Positions 1 to 7,702 of a stretch of DNA of 57,381 nucleotides are shown here, piece after piece. The notes below the pieces were generated by a model. The model saw only the letters and a program-made list of their open reading frames with translations. It did not search any database and was not told where the DNA came from. The translations under genes were made by a program, and so were the position numbers. Positions within the stretch are counted from its first letter, which is position 1. Every line of letters begins with the position of its first letter. The DNA is from a virus. Location of the stretch: the IMG/VR virus record IMGVR_UViG_3300042896_000260, positions 1 to 57,381 of that record; one strand, 5' to 3'.

Positions 1-149
1 AGGAATTCGACCCCAAGCGGGACTACATCGCCCCGAGCGGATCACCCATCATCACCGGTATCGTGTTCGCTATCGCACGAGAGAAGACGACGATCTTCAA
101 CGTGCTGAAGTGGAACTCGCGTGATTCGGCGTATACCTGCGCCACCATT
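1..149. repeat. Terminal overlap, copy 1 (genome closes into a circle)
   Basis: The first 149 bases match the last 149 bases (57233-57381) in the same orientation, with two differences: A5 against G57237 and C23 against T57255. Both are third-codon-position changes that leave the protein unchanged. The reading frame of the gene at the end of the window continues through the repeat to a stop at 177-179. The simplest reading is an assembly overlap of a circular or circularly permuted genome drawn from a population with slight variation. A true short direct terminal repeat is less likely because its copies would normally be identical. Confidence 0.85.
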
Positions 150-179
150 GACATTTCGGAGAATAGCCTTGTCTACTGA
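3..179 (+). CDS. 3' part of small phage protein that begins at 57070 (wraps the joint)
   Basis: An open frame runs from the first bases to TGA at 177-179 and joins, through the 149-bp overlap, to the ATG at 57070. The rebuilt protein has about 113 residues. It is not recognised. The visible part has a basic patch (KRDYIAPSGSP), a hydrophobic strand (ITGIVFAIA) and a C-terminal segment rich in polar residues; no signal peptide or membrane segment is seen. It is the first gene after the SNF2 helicase and overlaps the next gene, so it probably belongs to the replication operon. Confidence 0.75.
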   Translation, partial: EFDPKRDYIAPSGSPIITGIVFAIAREKTTIFNVLKWNSRDSAYTCATIDISENSLVY

Positions 180-600
180 GAACGAATACAGCCAATACGA
201 CGGCATGACATTGGTGCAGCTTATCGAGGAGATGAGCCGCGTGCAGAAGGCCAAGGAATCTCTGGAGGATAACCTCAAGGGGCTGAACAAGGTGTTCGAT
301 TACCTGCGGATCACGAAGGTGCCCGCCAAGATGGAAGAGGATGGCGTGGACCGCATCACGGTGGCCGGCGTTGGGCGCGTGTCGCTCACTGCGGATATGC
401 ACGTGTCGGTGAAGGCCGACATGAAAGATAAGTTCTATGAGTGGCTGCGCGACAACGGGCGTGGCGACTTGCTGCAAGAGACAGTCAACGCCTCGACGCT
501 GAAGGCAGCGGTCAAGGGCATGTACAAGAACGGTGAAGAGATTCCCGACGACATGTTGAATGTATCGCCCTTCACCCGTGCCTCGATCACGAAGGCATAA
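169..600 (+). CDS. Conserved-type phage protein of unknown function, 143 aa, TTG start
   Basis: The chosen start is TTG at 169, which has GGAG about 8 bases upstream and overlaps the previous stop; the GTG at 121 would add a stretch that duplicates the upstream gene's region in another frame. The N-terminal third (LVQLIEEMSRVQKAKESLEDNLKGL) is a likely coiled coil; the rest mixes beta strands and helices. It resembles short phage proteins found near replication genes, but no function is assigned. A hairpin with a T tract follows it, so it closes the operon that begins with the primase. Confidence 0.75.
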   Translation: MSTENEYSQYDGMTLVQLIEEMSRVQKAKESLEDNLKGLNKVFDYLRITKVPAKMEEDGVDRITVAGVGRVSLTADMHVSVKADMKDKFYEWLRDNGRGDLLQETVNASTLKAAVKGMYKNGEEIPDDMLNVSPFTRASITKA

Positions 601-628
601 CAGAATTCGGCGAGAGCCGGATACCCGG

Positions 629-649
629 CGCACGACGTGCGTCTTTTTT
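629..649 (+). terminator. Rho-independent terminator
   Basis: CGCAC-GAC-GTGCG (629-641) forms a perfect five-pair stem followed by TCTTTTTT. It lies in the gap between the gene ending at 600 and the one starting at 669, so it would end the transcript coming from the primase/helicase operon. Confidence 0.7.
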
Positions 650-668
650 AACCAACTGGAGCATTTAA

Positions 669-1418
669 ATGGCAAAGACGAATCTGGCAGTCAAGGAAGC
701 TGAACAGTTCGAACTGGTAACTAACGAGGCACCGGAGTGGCTCAAGCAGGGCGCGGCACGGGGCGCGGAGAATGTCGGCACTGACGACATGATCATCCCC
801 CGGATCGAGCTCGTGCAGGCGCTGTCCCCGGCACGTAACAAGAAGGACGCGGCCTACATCGAGGGCGCGGAAGAGGGCATGCTCTTCAACAACGTCACGC
901 GCGAACTCTACGGCGAAGCGGTGACGGTGGTGCCGGTGTACTACACCAAGCAGTTCCTGATCTGGAAGGACCGCAAGCAGGGTGGTGGCGGCAGCAACGG
1001 CTTCCGTGGCGCGTTCGCGACCCGGGAACTCGCCGAGGCCGAGATCGCTCGACTGGGCGAGGACGGCCTGGAGGCTACCGACACGGCTCAGCACTTCGTG
1101 CTCGTCCGCAGCGGCGACGGGTGGACTGAAGCGGTGCTGTCGATGGCCAAGTCCAAGATGAAGGTGAGCAAGCGTTGGAATTCGCTGATTCGGATGTCGA
1201 ACACGGACTCTTTCGCACGTGCCTATAAGCTCTCCTCGGTCACCGAGACTAACGCCCGCAACGAATCGTACTTCAACTACAACGTGACCCCTCTGGGCTA
1301 CGTTGCCAAGGAGATCTACGAGCGTGCCGAGAAACTGTACGAGACGATCCGTTCGGGCAACGTCAAGGTCAGCAATGACTACGATTCCGAGCCTGTCGTT
1401 GCCGACAGCGAGTATTGA
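669..1418 (+). CDS. Phage protein of unknown function, 249 aa, possibly nucleic-acid binding
   Basis: ATG at 669 has GGAG 8 bases upstream. The protein resembles a family of about 250 residues often found beside phage DNA polymerase genes and usually left unnamed. A conserved-looking core follows a flexible N terminus (DDMIIPRIELVQALSPARNK, about residues 38-57), then a strand-rich middle and an acidic C terminus. The position between early genes and the SSB/polymerase cluster, and the acidic tail, would fit a single-strand DNA-binding or replication accessory role, but that is inference. No catalytic motif is visible. Confidence 0.7.
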   Translation: MAKTNLAVKEAEQFELVTNEAPEWLKQGAARGAENVGTDDMIIPRIELVQALSPARNKKDAAYIEGAEEGMLFNNVTRELYGEAVTVVPVYYTKQFLIWKDRKQGGGGSNGFRGAFATRELAEAEIARLGEDGLEATDTAQHFVLVRSGDGWTEAVLSMAKSKMKVSKRWNSLIRMSNTDSFARAYKLSSVTETNARNESYFNYNVTPLGYVAKEIYERAEKLYETIRSGNVKVSNDYDSEPVVADSEY

Positions 1419-1426
1419 TGTGACCC

Positions 1427-1452
1427 GGGGCCGTGCCGTCTGGTGCGGCCCC
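1427..1452 (+). terminator. Strong GC hairpin, possible attenuator
   Basis: GGGGCCG (1427-1433) pairs perfectly with CGGCCCC (1446-1452) around a 12-base loop. There is no proper T tract, so it may attenuate or process the transcript between 669-1418 and the next gene rather than end it. Confidence 0.45.
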
Positions 1453-1468
1453 TCTACCGGAGACCAAA

Positions 1469-1759
1469 ATGGCTACCAAAAAGAGCGAAGCGGCTGCGCT
1501 GCAGGATGATTTTAAAGAAATGCCGAGCACGATGCCCGAGCCGGTCGCACCACCGCCCGTAGTGTATCATCCTCTGTCCGGGGACCAAGAGCGTCGCGTC
1601 GCGAAGGTCAAGGCCGATTTCAATGAATTGATCGGGTATATCAAGACCCTGCGCGATTCGGTGCACGACGCCGAGACGCAGCGTATGTATTCCGTCGCCG
1701 TCACCAACGCTGAGACCGCCAGTATGTGGGCAGTCAAGGCCATCACGCACCAGGGCTGA
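1469..1759 (+). CDS. acb2: Candidate Acb2/Tad1-fold cyclic-nucleotide sponge (anti-CBASS / anti-Thoeris)
   Basis: Ninety-six residues from ATG 1469, with GGAG 7 bases upstream; a longer frame to 1433 lacks a better site. After a flexible Pro-rich N terminus (about 1-35) it follows the pattern of the small Acb2/Tad1 family: HPLSGDQERRVAKVKADFNE, a helix (LIGYIKTL), a loop, then a C-terminal helix with T-N-A-E-x-A-x-MWAVKAI. Known members form hexamers that bind the cyclic oligonucleotide or gcADPR signals of CBASS and Thoeris and so block host immunity. The call rests on pattern, not on a search; the alternative is an unrelated small helical protein. It overlaps the next gene by one base. Confidence 0.62.
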   Translation: MATKKSEAAALQDDFKEMPSTMPEPVAPPPVVYHPLSGDQERRVAKVKADFNELIGYIKTLRDSVHDAETQRMYSVAVTNAETASMWAVKAITHQG

Positions 1760-3174
1760 TGAGAGTCGAGGCCATCTACGGGCCTCCCGGCACGGGCAAG
1801 ACCACGGAGTTACTGCGTCGAGTGAAGCACACCCGGGACACCGGGGTGCAAGCCGAGCGCATCGCTTTCGTGTCCTTCACCCGTGCTGCGGCGAGCGAGG
1901 CGCTGTCGCGTCTTGGGCTCAAGCGGTCGAATAACGTGAGCACGATCCACGCGATGGCGTTCAGGCATCTGGGTCTGAGGCAAATGCAGGTGGTCGATCA
2001 CGTTAAACTCAAGGAATTCGCGAAGGCGGTGGGAGTGCCGATCATCGGCAAGTCACCAGAAGACGACGAGGAGCGTGCAGATGGGGATTTCTACCTCGAC
2101 CTACTCAACTACGCACGAAGCACATTCAGCGTACCAGAGGAGGTCTACGACGTCTCGGACCGACCGGGCACGAGATCAGAATTCGGGATGTTCGTTCGGG
2201 CGTACGCTGAGTGGAAACGTACATACGGCTATTACGACTTCACCGACATGTTGGAGAGAGCGGCGAAAGGTGGTATCCGTGCGGATGCCGAAGTCGTATT
2301 CGTCGACGAGGCTCAAGACTTATCACCTCTTCAGTGGGCTGTTGTCGACAAGATCTGCAAGCGTGCACACGAAGTGCATCTCGCGGGCGACGACGATCAG
2401 GCCATCTACACGTGGTCAGGAGCAGATCCTCACGGTATGGCACGATTCACGGACCGGCACAAGGGTCATAGCCACGTTCTGTCGCTCTCGCATCGACTTC
2501 CTGTTGCAGTCCACGAAAGATCTCAAGCGCTCATCAATCGAGTCATGCTCCGAGTGGATAAGGAATTCAGTTCCAAAGGACATCTGGGACTGGTCCGCCT
2601 ACACGGTTCGATCAACTCGGTGGATATCCGCCACGGGCAAGATACGCTACTTCTGGGACGGACGCATTCGGTCCTGCGCGAAGTTGAGCAATTGCTCATC
2701 GAAAGGCGTGTTCCATATTCCCGCGAATCCGGTCGCCCCGGTATGTATCAGAACAAGTACGCCGCCGGAGTCCGTGCCTTTAATAAGCTCAAGCGCGGGG
2801 GCCACATTACAGACGGAGAGCGTAACGCTATTTACAACATTGCCACTACCGACGCACTTAAACGAATGGACGACGGTGACTACAAGTACCTCATCGACCG
2901 CCCCTTCTACGTCTGCCTCAACGTCCCCGCCCGAGCCGTTGACTTTTACGCGGATGCTGACCTTGATGCGGAGCCTACTATACGCCTTTCTACTATCCAT
3001 GCTTCTAAGGGTCACGAAGCGGATCAAGTGATCCTGCTGACCGACATGACGACGCGTGTGCAGCAGACAGCGGACAAACACCCGGACGACGAGATTCGGG
3101 TGTTCTACGTCGGCATGACGCGCAGCAAGAACATTCTCGACATAGTGGAGGGCTATAACGGATTCAAACTGTAG
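1759..3174 (+). CDS. UvrD/Rep-like superfamily 1 DNA helicase
   Basis: A 471-residue ATP-driven helicase, starting at the ATG that overlaps the previous stop (TGATG). Walker A is GPPGTGKT at residues 8-15; motif II is VDEAQD near 182-187; motif III is [17 protein letters not shown]; motif V region is [17 protein letters not shown] and motif VI is [11 protein letters not shown] near the C terminus. All SF1A signatures are present and the length is short compared with UvrD (about 720), so the accessory 1B and 2B domains are reduced, as in other phage helicases. It probably unwinds DNA for replication or recombination. It is translationally coupled to the Acb2-like gene. Confidence 0.93.
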   Translation: MRVEAIYGPPGTGKTTELLRRVKHTRDTGVQAERIAFVSFTRAAASEALSRLGLKRSNNVSTIHAMAFRHLGLRQMQVVDHVKLKEFAKAVGVPIIGKSPEDDEERADGDFYLDLLNYARSTFSVPEEVYDVSDRPGTRSEFGMFVRAYAEWKRTYGYYDFTDMLERAAKGGIRADAEVVFVDEAQDLSPLQWAVVDKICKRAHEVHLAGDDDQAIYTWSGADPHGMARFTDRHKGHSHVLSLSHRLPVAVHERSQALINRVMLRVDKEFSSKGHLGLVRLHGSINSVDIRHGQDTLLLGRTHSVLREVEQLLIERRVPYSRESGRPGMYQNKYAAGVRAFNKLKRGGHITDGERNAIYNIATTDALKRMDDGDYKYLIDRPFYVCLNVPARAVDFYADADLDAEPTIRLSTIHASKGHEADQVILLTDMTTRVQQTADKHPDDEIRVFYVGMTRSKNILDIVEGYNGFKL

Positions 3175-3177
3175 ACA

Positions 3178-3206
3178 TTGATGTATTATTCCACCCGTGG
3201 TATACT
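3178..3206 (+). promoter_or_regulatory. Early promoter with operator-like spacer (family member 1)
   Basis: TTGATG - 17 bp - TATACT, with CCACCCGTGG in the spacer directly before the -10 box. The same CACC(C/G)GTG core recurs in the spacers at 7865, 10182, 11607 and 12531, with CACGGGTG at 14406. The leader ATAGAGGAC (3222-3230) precedes the SSB-like gene at 3234. The promoter would drive the SSB-polymerase-PurZ-MazZ-DatZ run. Confidence 0.7.
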
Positions 3207-3233
3207 TATACCGTCACTGACATAGAGGACCAA

Positions 3234-3503
3234 ATGAGCAAGCAATACGACAACACCAATTCCGGTATCCTCGCGCGTAACGAGCGCAAGGAGAAGGATA
3301 CCCACCCCGACTTCACGGGGTCGATCAACGTTGGGGGCACCGAATACTGGCTGTCTGCCTGGGTGAACGAGGGCCGTCCTGGCACGAAGTTCGAGGGCCG
3401 CAAGTACTTTTCGATCAAGGTCAATCCGAAGGATCAGGGTGGTGCTTCCCGGCCCGCGCCGCCCAGGGGCGACACGTACGTCGACGAAGACATCCCATTC
3501 TGA
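3234..3503 (+). CDS. Small SSB-like single-strand DNA-binding protein
   Basis: Eighty-nine residues from ATG 3234, after the leader ATAGAGGACCAA. A strand-rich core ([27 protein letters not shown]) would suit a minimal OB fold, and the protein ends in an acidic tail, YVDEDIPF, that copies the DDDIPF tip with which bacterial SSB recruits partner proteins. It overlaps the polymerase start by one base, which suggests a joint role at the fork. It is shorter than Ssb (about 178 residues). The tail is visible; the OB fold is inference. Confidence 0.65.
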   Translation: MSKQYDNTNSGILARNERKEKDTHPDFTGSINVGGTEYWLSAWVNEGRPGTKFEGRKYFSIKVNPKDQGGASRPAPPRGDTYVDEDIPF

Positions 3504-5341
3504 TGACTGCCTTCCCGCGCATTGACCGCGTGCCTTACGTGGTCATCGACACGGAGACCACCGGGCTGTCGTGGTGGAAGGACCGAGTATTCGGGATTTC
3601 CATCGCTCTGCCCGGGGGCGACTCCCTGTACTGGGACATCCGCACCGACCCGCAGGTCATCCAGTGGCTCAACGATCTGGCTAAGGACGACCGCGTGGGC
3701 GTGTGGGTGGGGCACAACCTCAAATTCGACTACCACTTCCTGCGCGAGGCCGGATTCGAGATGCCGCGCGACAAGATCGACTGCACGATGGTGCGGGGCG
3801 CTCTGATCAACGAGCACGAGCCGTCCTACTCGCTCGATTTCCTGGCCCGCAAGTATGCTAAGCAGCAGAAGGACGAGGAGATCTACGAGGAGATGGCGAA
3901 GCTCTTTGGCGGTCGGCCTACCCGGTCGGCCCAGATGCCGAACATCTCGCGTGCCCCGGTGCACGTCGTCGCGAAATACGCCAAGCAGGACGTGATCGCC
4001 ACTCAGGCGCTGTACGAATGGCAGCAGGGCGAGATCGAGCGGCAGGGTCTGCACAAGGTGCACGGTTTCGAGCGTCGGCTCATGCCGGTGATCATCGACA
4101 TGGAGACCGAGGGCGTGGAGGTCGATGTGGAACTGGCCGAGAAGGCCGTTCGTGGCCTCACGGAGCGCATCGACACGATGCAGGGCGATCTCAATACCCT
4201 CGCGGGCTTCGAGGTCAACCCGAACCCCTCCGGATCGATCACGGACCTATTCAAGCCGACACTGGGCGACGATAACGAGTGGTATCTGGTTGACGGCACC
4301 AAGGCCGACAAGACCGAGGGCGGCAAGGCGTCCATCAACGCTGAGTGTCTGCGTCGCATGAAGCATCCCGCTGCCAAGATGATCTTGGACCTGCGCAAGA
4401 TGCTCAAGACGCGTGACACGTTCCTGTCCGGCCACATCCTGGGGCATCAGCATGACGGAATCATCCACTGTAATTACAATCAGACGAAGAATGATAGCGA
4501 GGCTGGCACGGGTACCGGGCGCTTATCTATTACAAATCCCGCTCTTCAGCAGATACCATCTCGAGACGTGGCAATCAAGTCCCTGGTTAGGCCCATTTTC
4601 AAGGCTGATCTGGGAGCGAAGTGGTTGGGCATGGATTGGTCCCAGTTTGAATTCCGAGTGGCTAATCATTACGGTCAGGTGCCCGCGATTCTGAAGGCGT
4701 ACCACGACAATCCGAATCTCGATTTCCACCAACTGGTGAGCGATATGACCGGGATTCCGCGAAATGCGCAGTACGCGGGCGGGCCGTCTTCCAAGGCGAT
4801 CAATCTCGGGCTCGCGTTCAACATGGGGTCGGGGCGACTGGCGCAGGAGTGCGGGCTACCATACACCGAAGAGGAGGGGCCGAATGGCAACGTCTACCTC
4901 AAGGCGGGGCCAGAGGCGATGGCGCTGTTCGAGAAGTACCACGCCGCCAATCCCGGAATGCGCAACACCGCGCAGAAGGCGAGCAGTATCGCCAAGGAGC
5001 GTGGCTACGTGCATTCGGCGATGGGACGGCACATCCGATTCCCAGGTGGGCAGTTTGTGCACAAGGCGTCGGGCTTGATCTATCAGGCCACGTCTGCTGA
5101 CTGCATGAAGCAGAAGCTCATCGAACTGGATGCGTATTTGAAGGAACATCAGTGCGGGCGGCTGCTGCTGACCGTGCACGACGAGGTGGGTATCTCCCTG
5201 GACAACGACTCGGTGCATCACGCGGAGGAAATCGCGCGGATCTACACGACGTTCGATGGCCGCGAGTGCCCGATAGCATTGCGGGTTCCGATCACGTGTG
5301 ATTGGGGCCTTGGTGATAACTGGTTAGAGGCGAAGGGTTAA
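3503..5341 (+). CDS. dpoZ: Family A DNA polymerase with 3'-5' exonuclease, DpoZ type
   Basis: A 612-residue replicative polymerase. Exonuclease motifs: Exo I with D16 and E18 (DTETTGL), Exo II VGHNLKFDYHF, Exo III YAKQDVIATQ. Polymerase motif A is WLGMDWSQFEF with metal-binding D378; motif C is VHDEVG with D560 and E561. Motif B reads SSKAINLGLAF around K431; relative to Klenow, the residue four before the lysine appears to be Gly rather than Arg, and the Phe762 and Tyr766 positions appear to be Leu and Phe. It lies directly before purZ, mazZ and datZ, as in phages whose DNA carries 2-aminoadenine. The DpoZ assignment rests mainly on this context. Confidence 0.9.
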   Translation: MTAFPRIDRVPYVVIDTETTGLSWWKDRVFGISIALPGGDSLYWDIRTDPQVIQWLNDLAKDDRVGVWVGHNLKFDYHFLREAGFEMPRDKIDCTMVRGALINEHEPSYSLDFLARKYAKQQKDEEIYEEMAKLFGGRPTRSAQMPNISRAPVHVVAKYAKQDVIATQALYEWQQGEIERQGLHKVHGFERRLMPVIIDMETEGVEVDVELAEKAVRGLTERIDTMQGDLNTLAGFEVNPNPSGSITDLFKPTLGDDNEWYLVDGTKADKTEGGKASINAECLRRMKHPAAKMILDLRKMLKTRDTFLSGHILGHQHDGIIHCNYNQTKNDSEAGTGTGRLSITNPALQQIPSRDVAIKSLVRPIFKADLGAKWLGMDWSQFEFRVANHYGQVPAILKAYHDNPNLDFHQLVSDMTGIPRNAQYAGGPSSKAINLGLAFNMGSGRLAQECGLPYTEEEGPNGNVYLKAGPEAMALFEKYHAANPGMRNTAQKASSIAKERGYVHSAMGRHIRFPGGQFVHKASGLIYQATSADCMKQKLIELDAYLKEHQCGRLLLTVHDEVGISLDNDSVHHAEEIARIYTTFDGRECPIALRVPITCDWGLGDNWLEAKG

Positions 5342-5342
5342 T

Positions 5343-6455
5343 ATGGACAAATTAGACGTGGTGGTGGATCTGCAATACGGTAGCACCGGCAAGGGATTGA
5401 TCGTCGGCTATCTGGCCGAAAATGGCCCGTACGACACCGTGGTCACAGCGTGGGCACCAAATGCGGGGCACACCTACATCGACAAGAAGGGGCGCAAATT
5501 CGTGCACACGCATCTGGCCAACGGCATCGTAGGCCCCGCAGTGCGCAAGGTCATGCTCGGCCCGGGCTCGCTGATCAACCCGCTGAGCCTGATGGCTGAG
5601 ATCTGGGAATGCGAGGACGTGGTCAAGAGCAAGGGCATCCGCATCATGATCCACCCGCACGCGGCGGTCGTGACTCAGCGGCATATCGACGAGGAAGCTG
5701 GCCCGATGACCAAGATCGGCTCGACCAAGAAGGGTGTGGGTGCTGCCATGATTCAGCGCATCCGGCGCGACCCGGACGACACGAATATCGCCGCGAACTG
5801 CGCAGCGCTGAAGGAATGGGTAGTGACCGTGGACGAGTACCGCCGGGAATTGAAGGATTCCGAGTACGTCCTGGTGGAGGGTGCCCAGGGCTACGGGCTG
5901 TCGATGTATCATGGGTTCTACCCGTACACCACCTCGCGTGACGTGTCGCTCTGGCAGATCCTCGCAGACTCCGGCATTCAGGCAGCGGACGTGCTCGACA
6001 AGTACAAGATGACCAAGGTCCGCGCCATCGGCACCTGCCGCACCTTCCCGATCCGCGTGGCGAACCGATTCGATGAGAATGGCACCCAGGTGGGCTACTC
6101 CGGCCCGTGCTACGACGACCAGTGCGAGATCACATTCGAGGACATTGGACAAAAGACCGAACTCACGACGGTGACCAAGCTGCCCCGCCGGATCTTCACG
6201 TTCAGCGGCAAGCAGATCAAGGAAGCGATCGACCACAACGCCGTGTACGAGGTGTTCCTGAACTTCGTGAATTACGTGCGCACCGAGACCGAACTCATCG
6301 ACATCGTGCAGCGCATCGAGCGCAAGGACACCCAGGTGCGTTGGATCGGCACCGGCCCCGCTCACAAGGACGTGCACGAGATTAATGGGGATCGCGCCCA
6401 GCGTATGCAAAAGATCGTATCTGTCTGGAAGGAATGTAAAAATGCTGCTGCCTGA
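5343..6455 (+). CDS. purZ: PurZ: adenylosuccinate-synthetase-like enzyme making succino-2-aminodeoxyadenylate
   Basis: A 370-residue PurA homologue starting one base after the polymerase stop. PurZ joins aspartate to dGMP to give the precursor of 2-aminodeoxyadenylate; host PurB and kinases would finish dZTP. The N-terminal loop is QYGSTGKG, where S14 replaces the catalytic Asp of PurA (GDEGKGK); this replacement is the accepted marker that separates phage PurZ from cellular PurA. APNAGHT retains the NAGHT block with the catalytic His, and YHGFYPYTTSRD matches the HGTYPYVTSS block. It is shorter than bacterial PurA (about 430 residues), as phage PurZ proteins are. It overlaps mazZ by 14 bases. 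Confidence 0.93.
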   Translation: MDKLDVVVDLQYGSTGKGLIVGYLAENGPYDTVVTAWAPNAGHTYIDKKGRKFVHTHLANGIVGPAVRKVMLGPGSLINPLSLMAEIWECEDVVKSKGIRIMIHPHAAVVTQRHIDEEAGPMTKIGSTKKGVGAAMIQRIRRDPDDTNIAANCAALKEWVVTVDEYRRELKDSEYVLVEGAQGYGLSMYHGFYPYTTSRDVSLWQILADSGIQAADVLDKYKMTKVRAIGTCRTFPIRVANRFDENGTQVGYSGPCYDDQCEITFEDIGQKTELTTVTKLPRRIFTFSGKQIKEAIDHNAVYEVFLNFVNYVRTETELIDIVQRIERKDTQVRWIGTGPAHKDVHEINGDRAQRMQKIVSVWKECKNAAA

Positions 6456-6936
6456 ATCCGAACTGCACACCGACGAGATGAACGACCTGCCGTGGTCGCT
6501 CCATCCGGAGAATAACGCCATGATACTCGATGCGAAAGGCTCGCCCGTCGCGTCGTTCGAGGTGCGCAACCCGTACCGTGGCGTGATGGGCAACTGCGAC
6601 AAGAACGCCGACCTCGCGGTGCGGGCGGTGAACGCCTACAAGAAGCGCGGTGGTGCCGACATCCGGCAACTGCAGGAGCGGATCACCAAGTGGGCCGACG
6701 CGAAGTTCCCGAATCGCACGACCGCCGACATTCTGCTCAAGCTTTACGAGGAACTTGGCGAGTACGCGCGTGACCCGAAATCCTCGCTCGAACTGGGCGA
6801 CGTGTTCATCCTGCTGCTCGACGTGGCGCACCGCAACGGCATCGACATCCACCGGGCGGTCGAGGAGAAGATGGAGATCAACGAGTCCCGCCAGTGGCGG
6901 GTGGACGAGAACACTCGAATCATGAGGCACGTATGA
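6442..6936 (+). CDS. mazZ: MazZ: MazG-type dNTP pyrophosphohydrolase
   Basis: One hundred and sixty-four residues from ATG 6442, with GGAAGGA upstream and overlapping the end of purZ. The C-terminal half carries the MazG metal site: LYEELGEYA (E103, E104, E107) and ELGDVFILLLDVAH, followed by HRAVEEKMEINESRQW. In Z-genome phages MazZ cuts dGTP to dGMP, the substrate of PurZ. Residues 1-70 (PWSLHPENNAMILDAKGSPV ... AVRAVNAY) form an extra domain like that of many small phage proteins, apparently fused to MazG here. Position next to purZ supports MazZ rather than a generic MazG. Confidence 0.88.
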   Translation: MLLPESELHTDEMNDLPWSLHPENNAMILDAKGSPVASFEVRNPYRGVMGNCDKNADLAVRAVNAYKKRGGADIRQLQERITKWADAKFPNRTTADILLKLYEELGEYARDPKSSLELGDVFILLLDVAHRNGIDIHRAVEEKMEINESRQWRVDENTRIMRHV

Positions 6937-7139
6937 AAGATACTGCATTCAGCCACTGGTACGACACCATGTTCGGCAACGTCCTGGGCGCGGAGGACGA
7001 CGAGAATCGTAACGCGGTGCGAAAGATCTGGAATGGCGTGATTGAGCACGTCGCGCAGTCGGTGGAATTCAACAATTTCGAGCCGATCAGCGCGGAGGAG
7101 ATCGCCGCCCGTATTCGTATGATGAAGGAGCGTGCATAA
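6933..7139 (+). CDS. Small unknown protein between mazZ and datZ, 68 aa
   Basis: ATG at 6933 overlaps the mazZ stop (ATGA) and its own stop overlaps datZ (TAATG), so it is translated with the Z-DNA enzymes. Predicted helical, with aromatic residues at the N terminus (FSHWYDTMF) and an acidic centre (GAEDDEN). No family is recognised. Its place within the cluster makes a role in nucleotide metabolism possible but unproven. Confidence 0.7.
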   Translation: MKDTAFSHWYDTMFGNVLGAEDDENRNAVRKIWNGVIEHVAQSVEFNNFEPISAEEIAARIRMMKERA

Positions 7140-7702
7140 TGGCACTCACGATCGCCGAGCAGATGCGGGCAAGCCACGTCACGCGGTGGCACATTGTGGC
7201 CACCTCGCGCAAGCAGTCGCTCGCTGAACACTTGTTCAACGTGTGCATTCTGTCGGTCGATTTGGCCGGTCGTGTCTACTGGCCCGGGATTCTGCACGAT
7301 TCGGAAAAGATGAAGCTCATGGATTACGCGCTCAGGCACGACCTGATCGAGGTCCGCACCGGCGACATCCCCACACCGTTCAAGAAGGTGCTCAAGGCGC
7401 TGATCGGCGCTGACGTCATGCACAGGGCCGAATCCGAGGTCGACAACGACCAATCAGGATTCTGCCGTTTGTACGCGGGCACCGACATCGAGCGCATCGT
7501 GAAGATGGCCGACATGATCGACGCGATCCAGTTCTGCACCGACACCGGTGTGGGGCTGCACGCAAAAGGCGTAATCGACGGTCTGCGCCAGGATTTCGAC
7601 GCGATGGTGAACCAGTACGAGAAAGAGTGCCCGCATTTGCGCATCCGCGAGGGGTGCCGGTCGATCTGTCGTGATCTCGGTGTCTGGGGAGGGATGCTAT
7701 GA
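7139..7702 (+). CDS. datZ: DatZ: HD-domain dATP triphosphohydrolase
   Basis: A 187-residue HD-phosphohydrolase of the YfbR/DatZ size class. The metal and substrate signatures are visible: HVTRWHIV (13-20), the helix LAEH with H31, HD at 67-68 followed by IEVRTGDIPTP, and KMADMIDAIQF with a later Asp. DatZ removes dATP (and dADP/dAMP) so that the polymerase is left with dZTP, which excludes adenine from the phage DNA. Its neighbours purZ and mazZ define the substrate; on sequence alone a general 5'-deoxynucleotidase remains possible. Confidence 0.88.
   Translation: MALTIAEQMRASHVTRWHIVATSRKQSLAEHLFNVCILSVDLAGRVYWPGILHDSEKMKLMDYALRHDLIEVRTGDIPTPFKKVLKALIGADVMHRAESEVDNDQSGFCRLYAGTDIERIVKMADMIDAIQFCTDTGVGLHAKGVIDGLRQDFDAMVNQYEKECPHLRIREGCRSICRDLGVWGGML

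Noticed and set aside
5352-6602. 416-codon minus-strand frame opposite purZ
   Set aside because: Same codon-bias effect; the plus-strand gene has clear PurZ motifs, whereas this frame has His/Val/Arg-rich low complexity.
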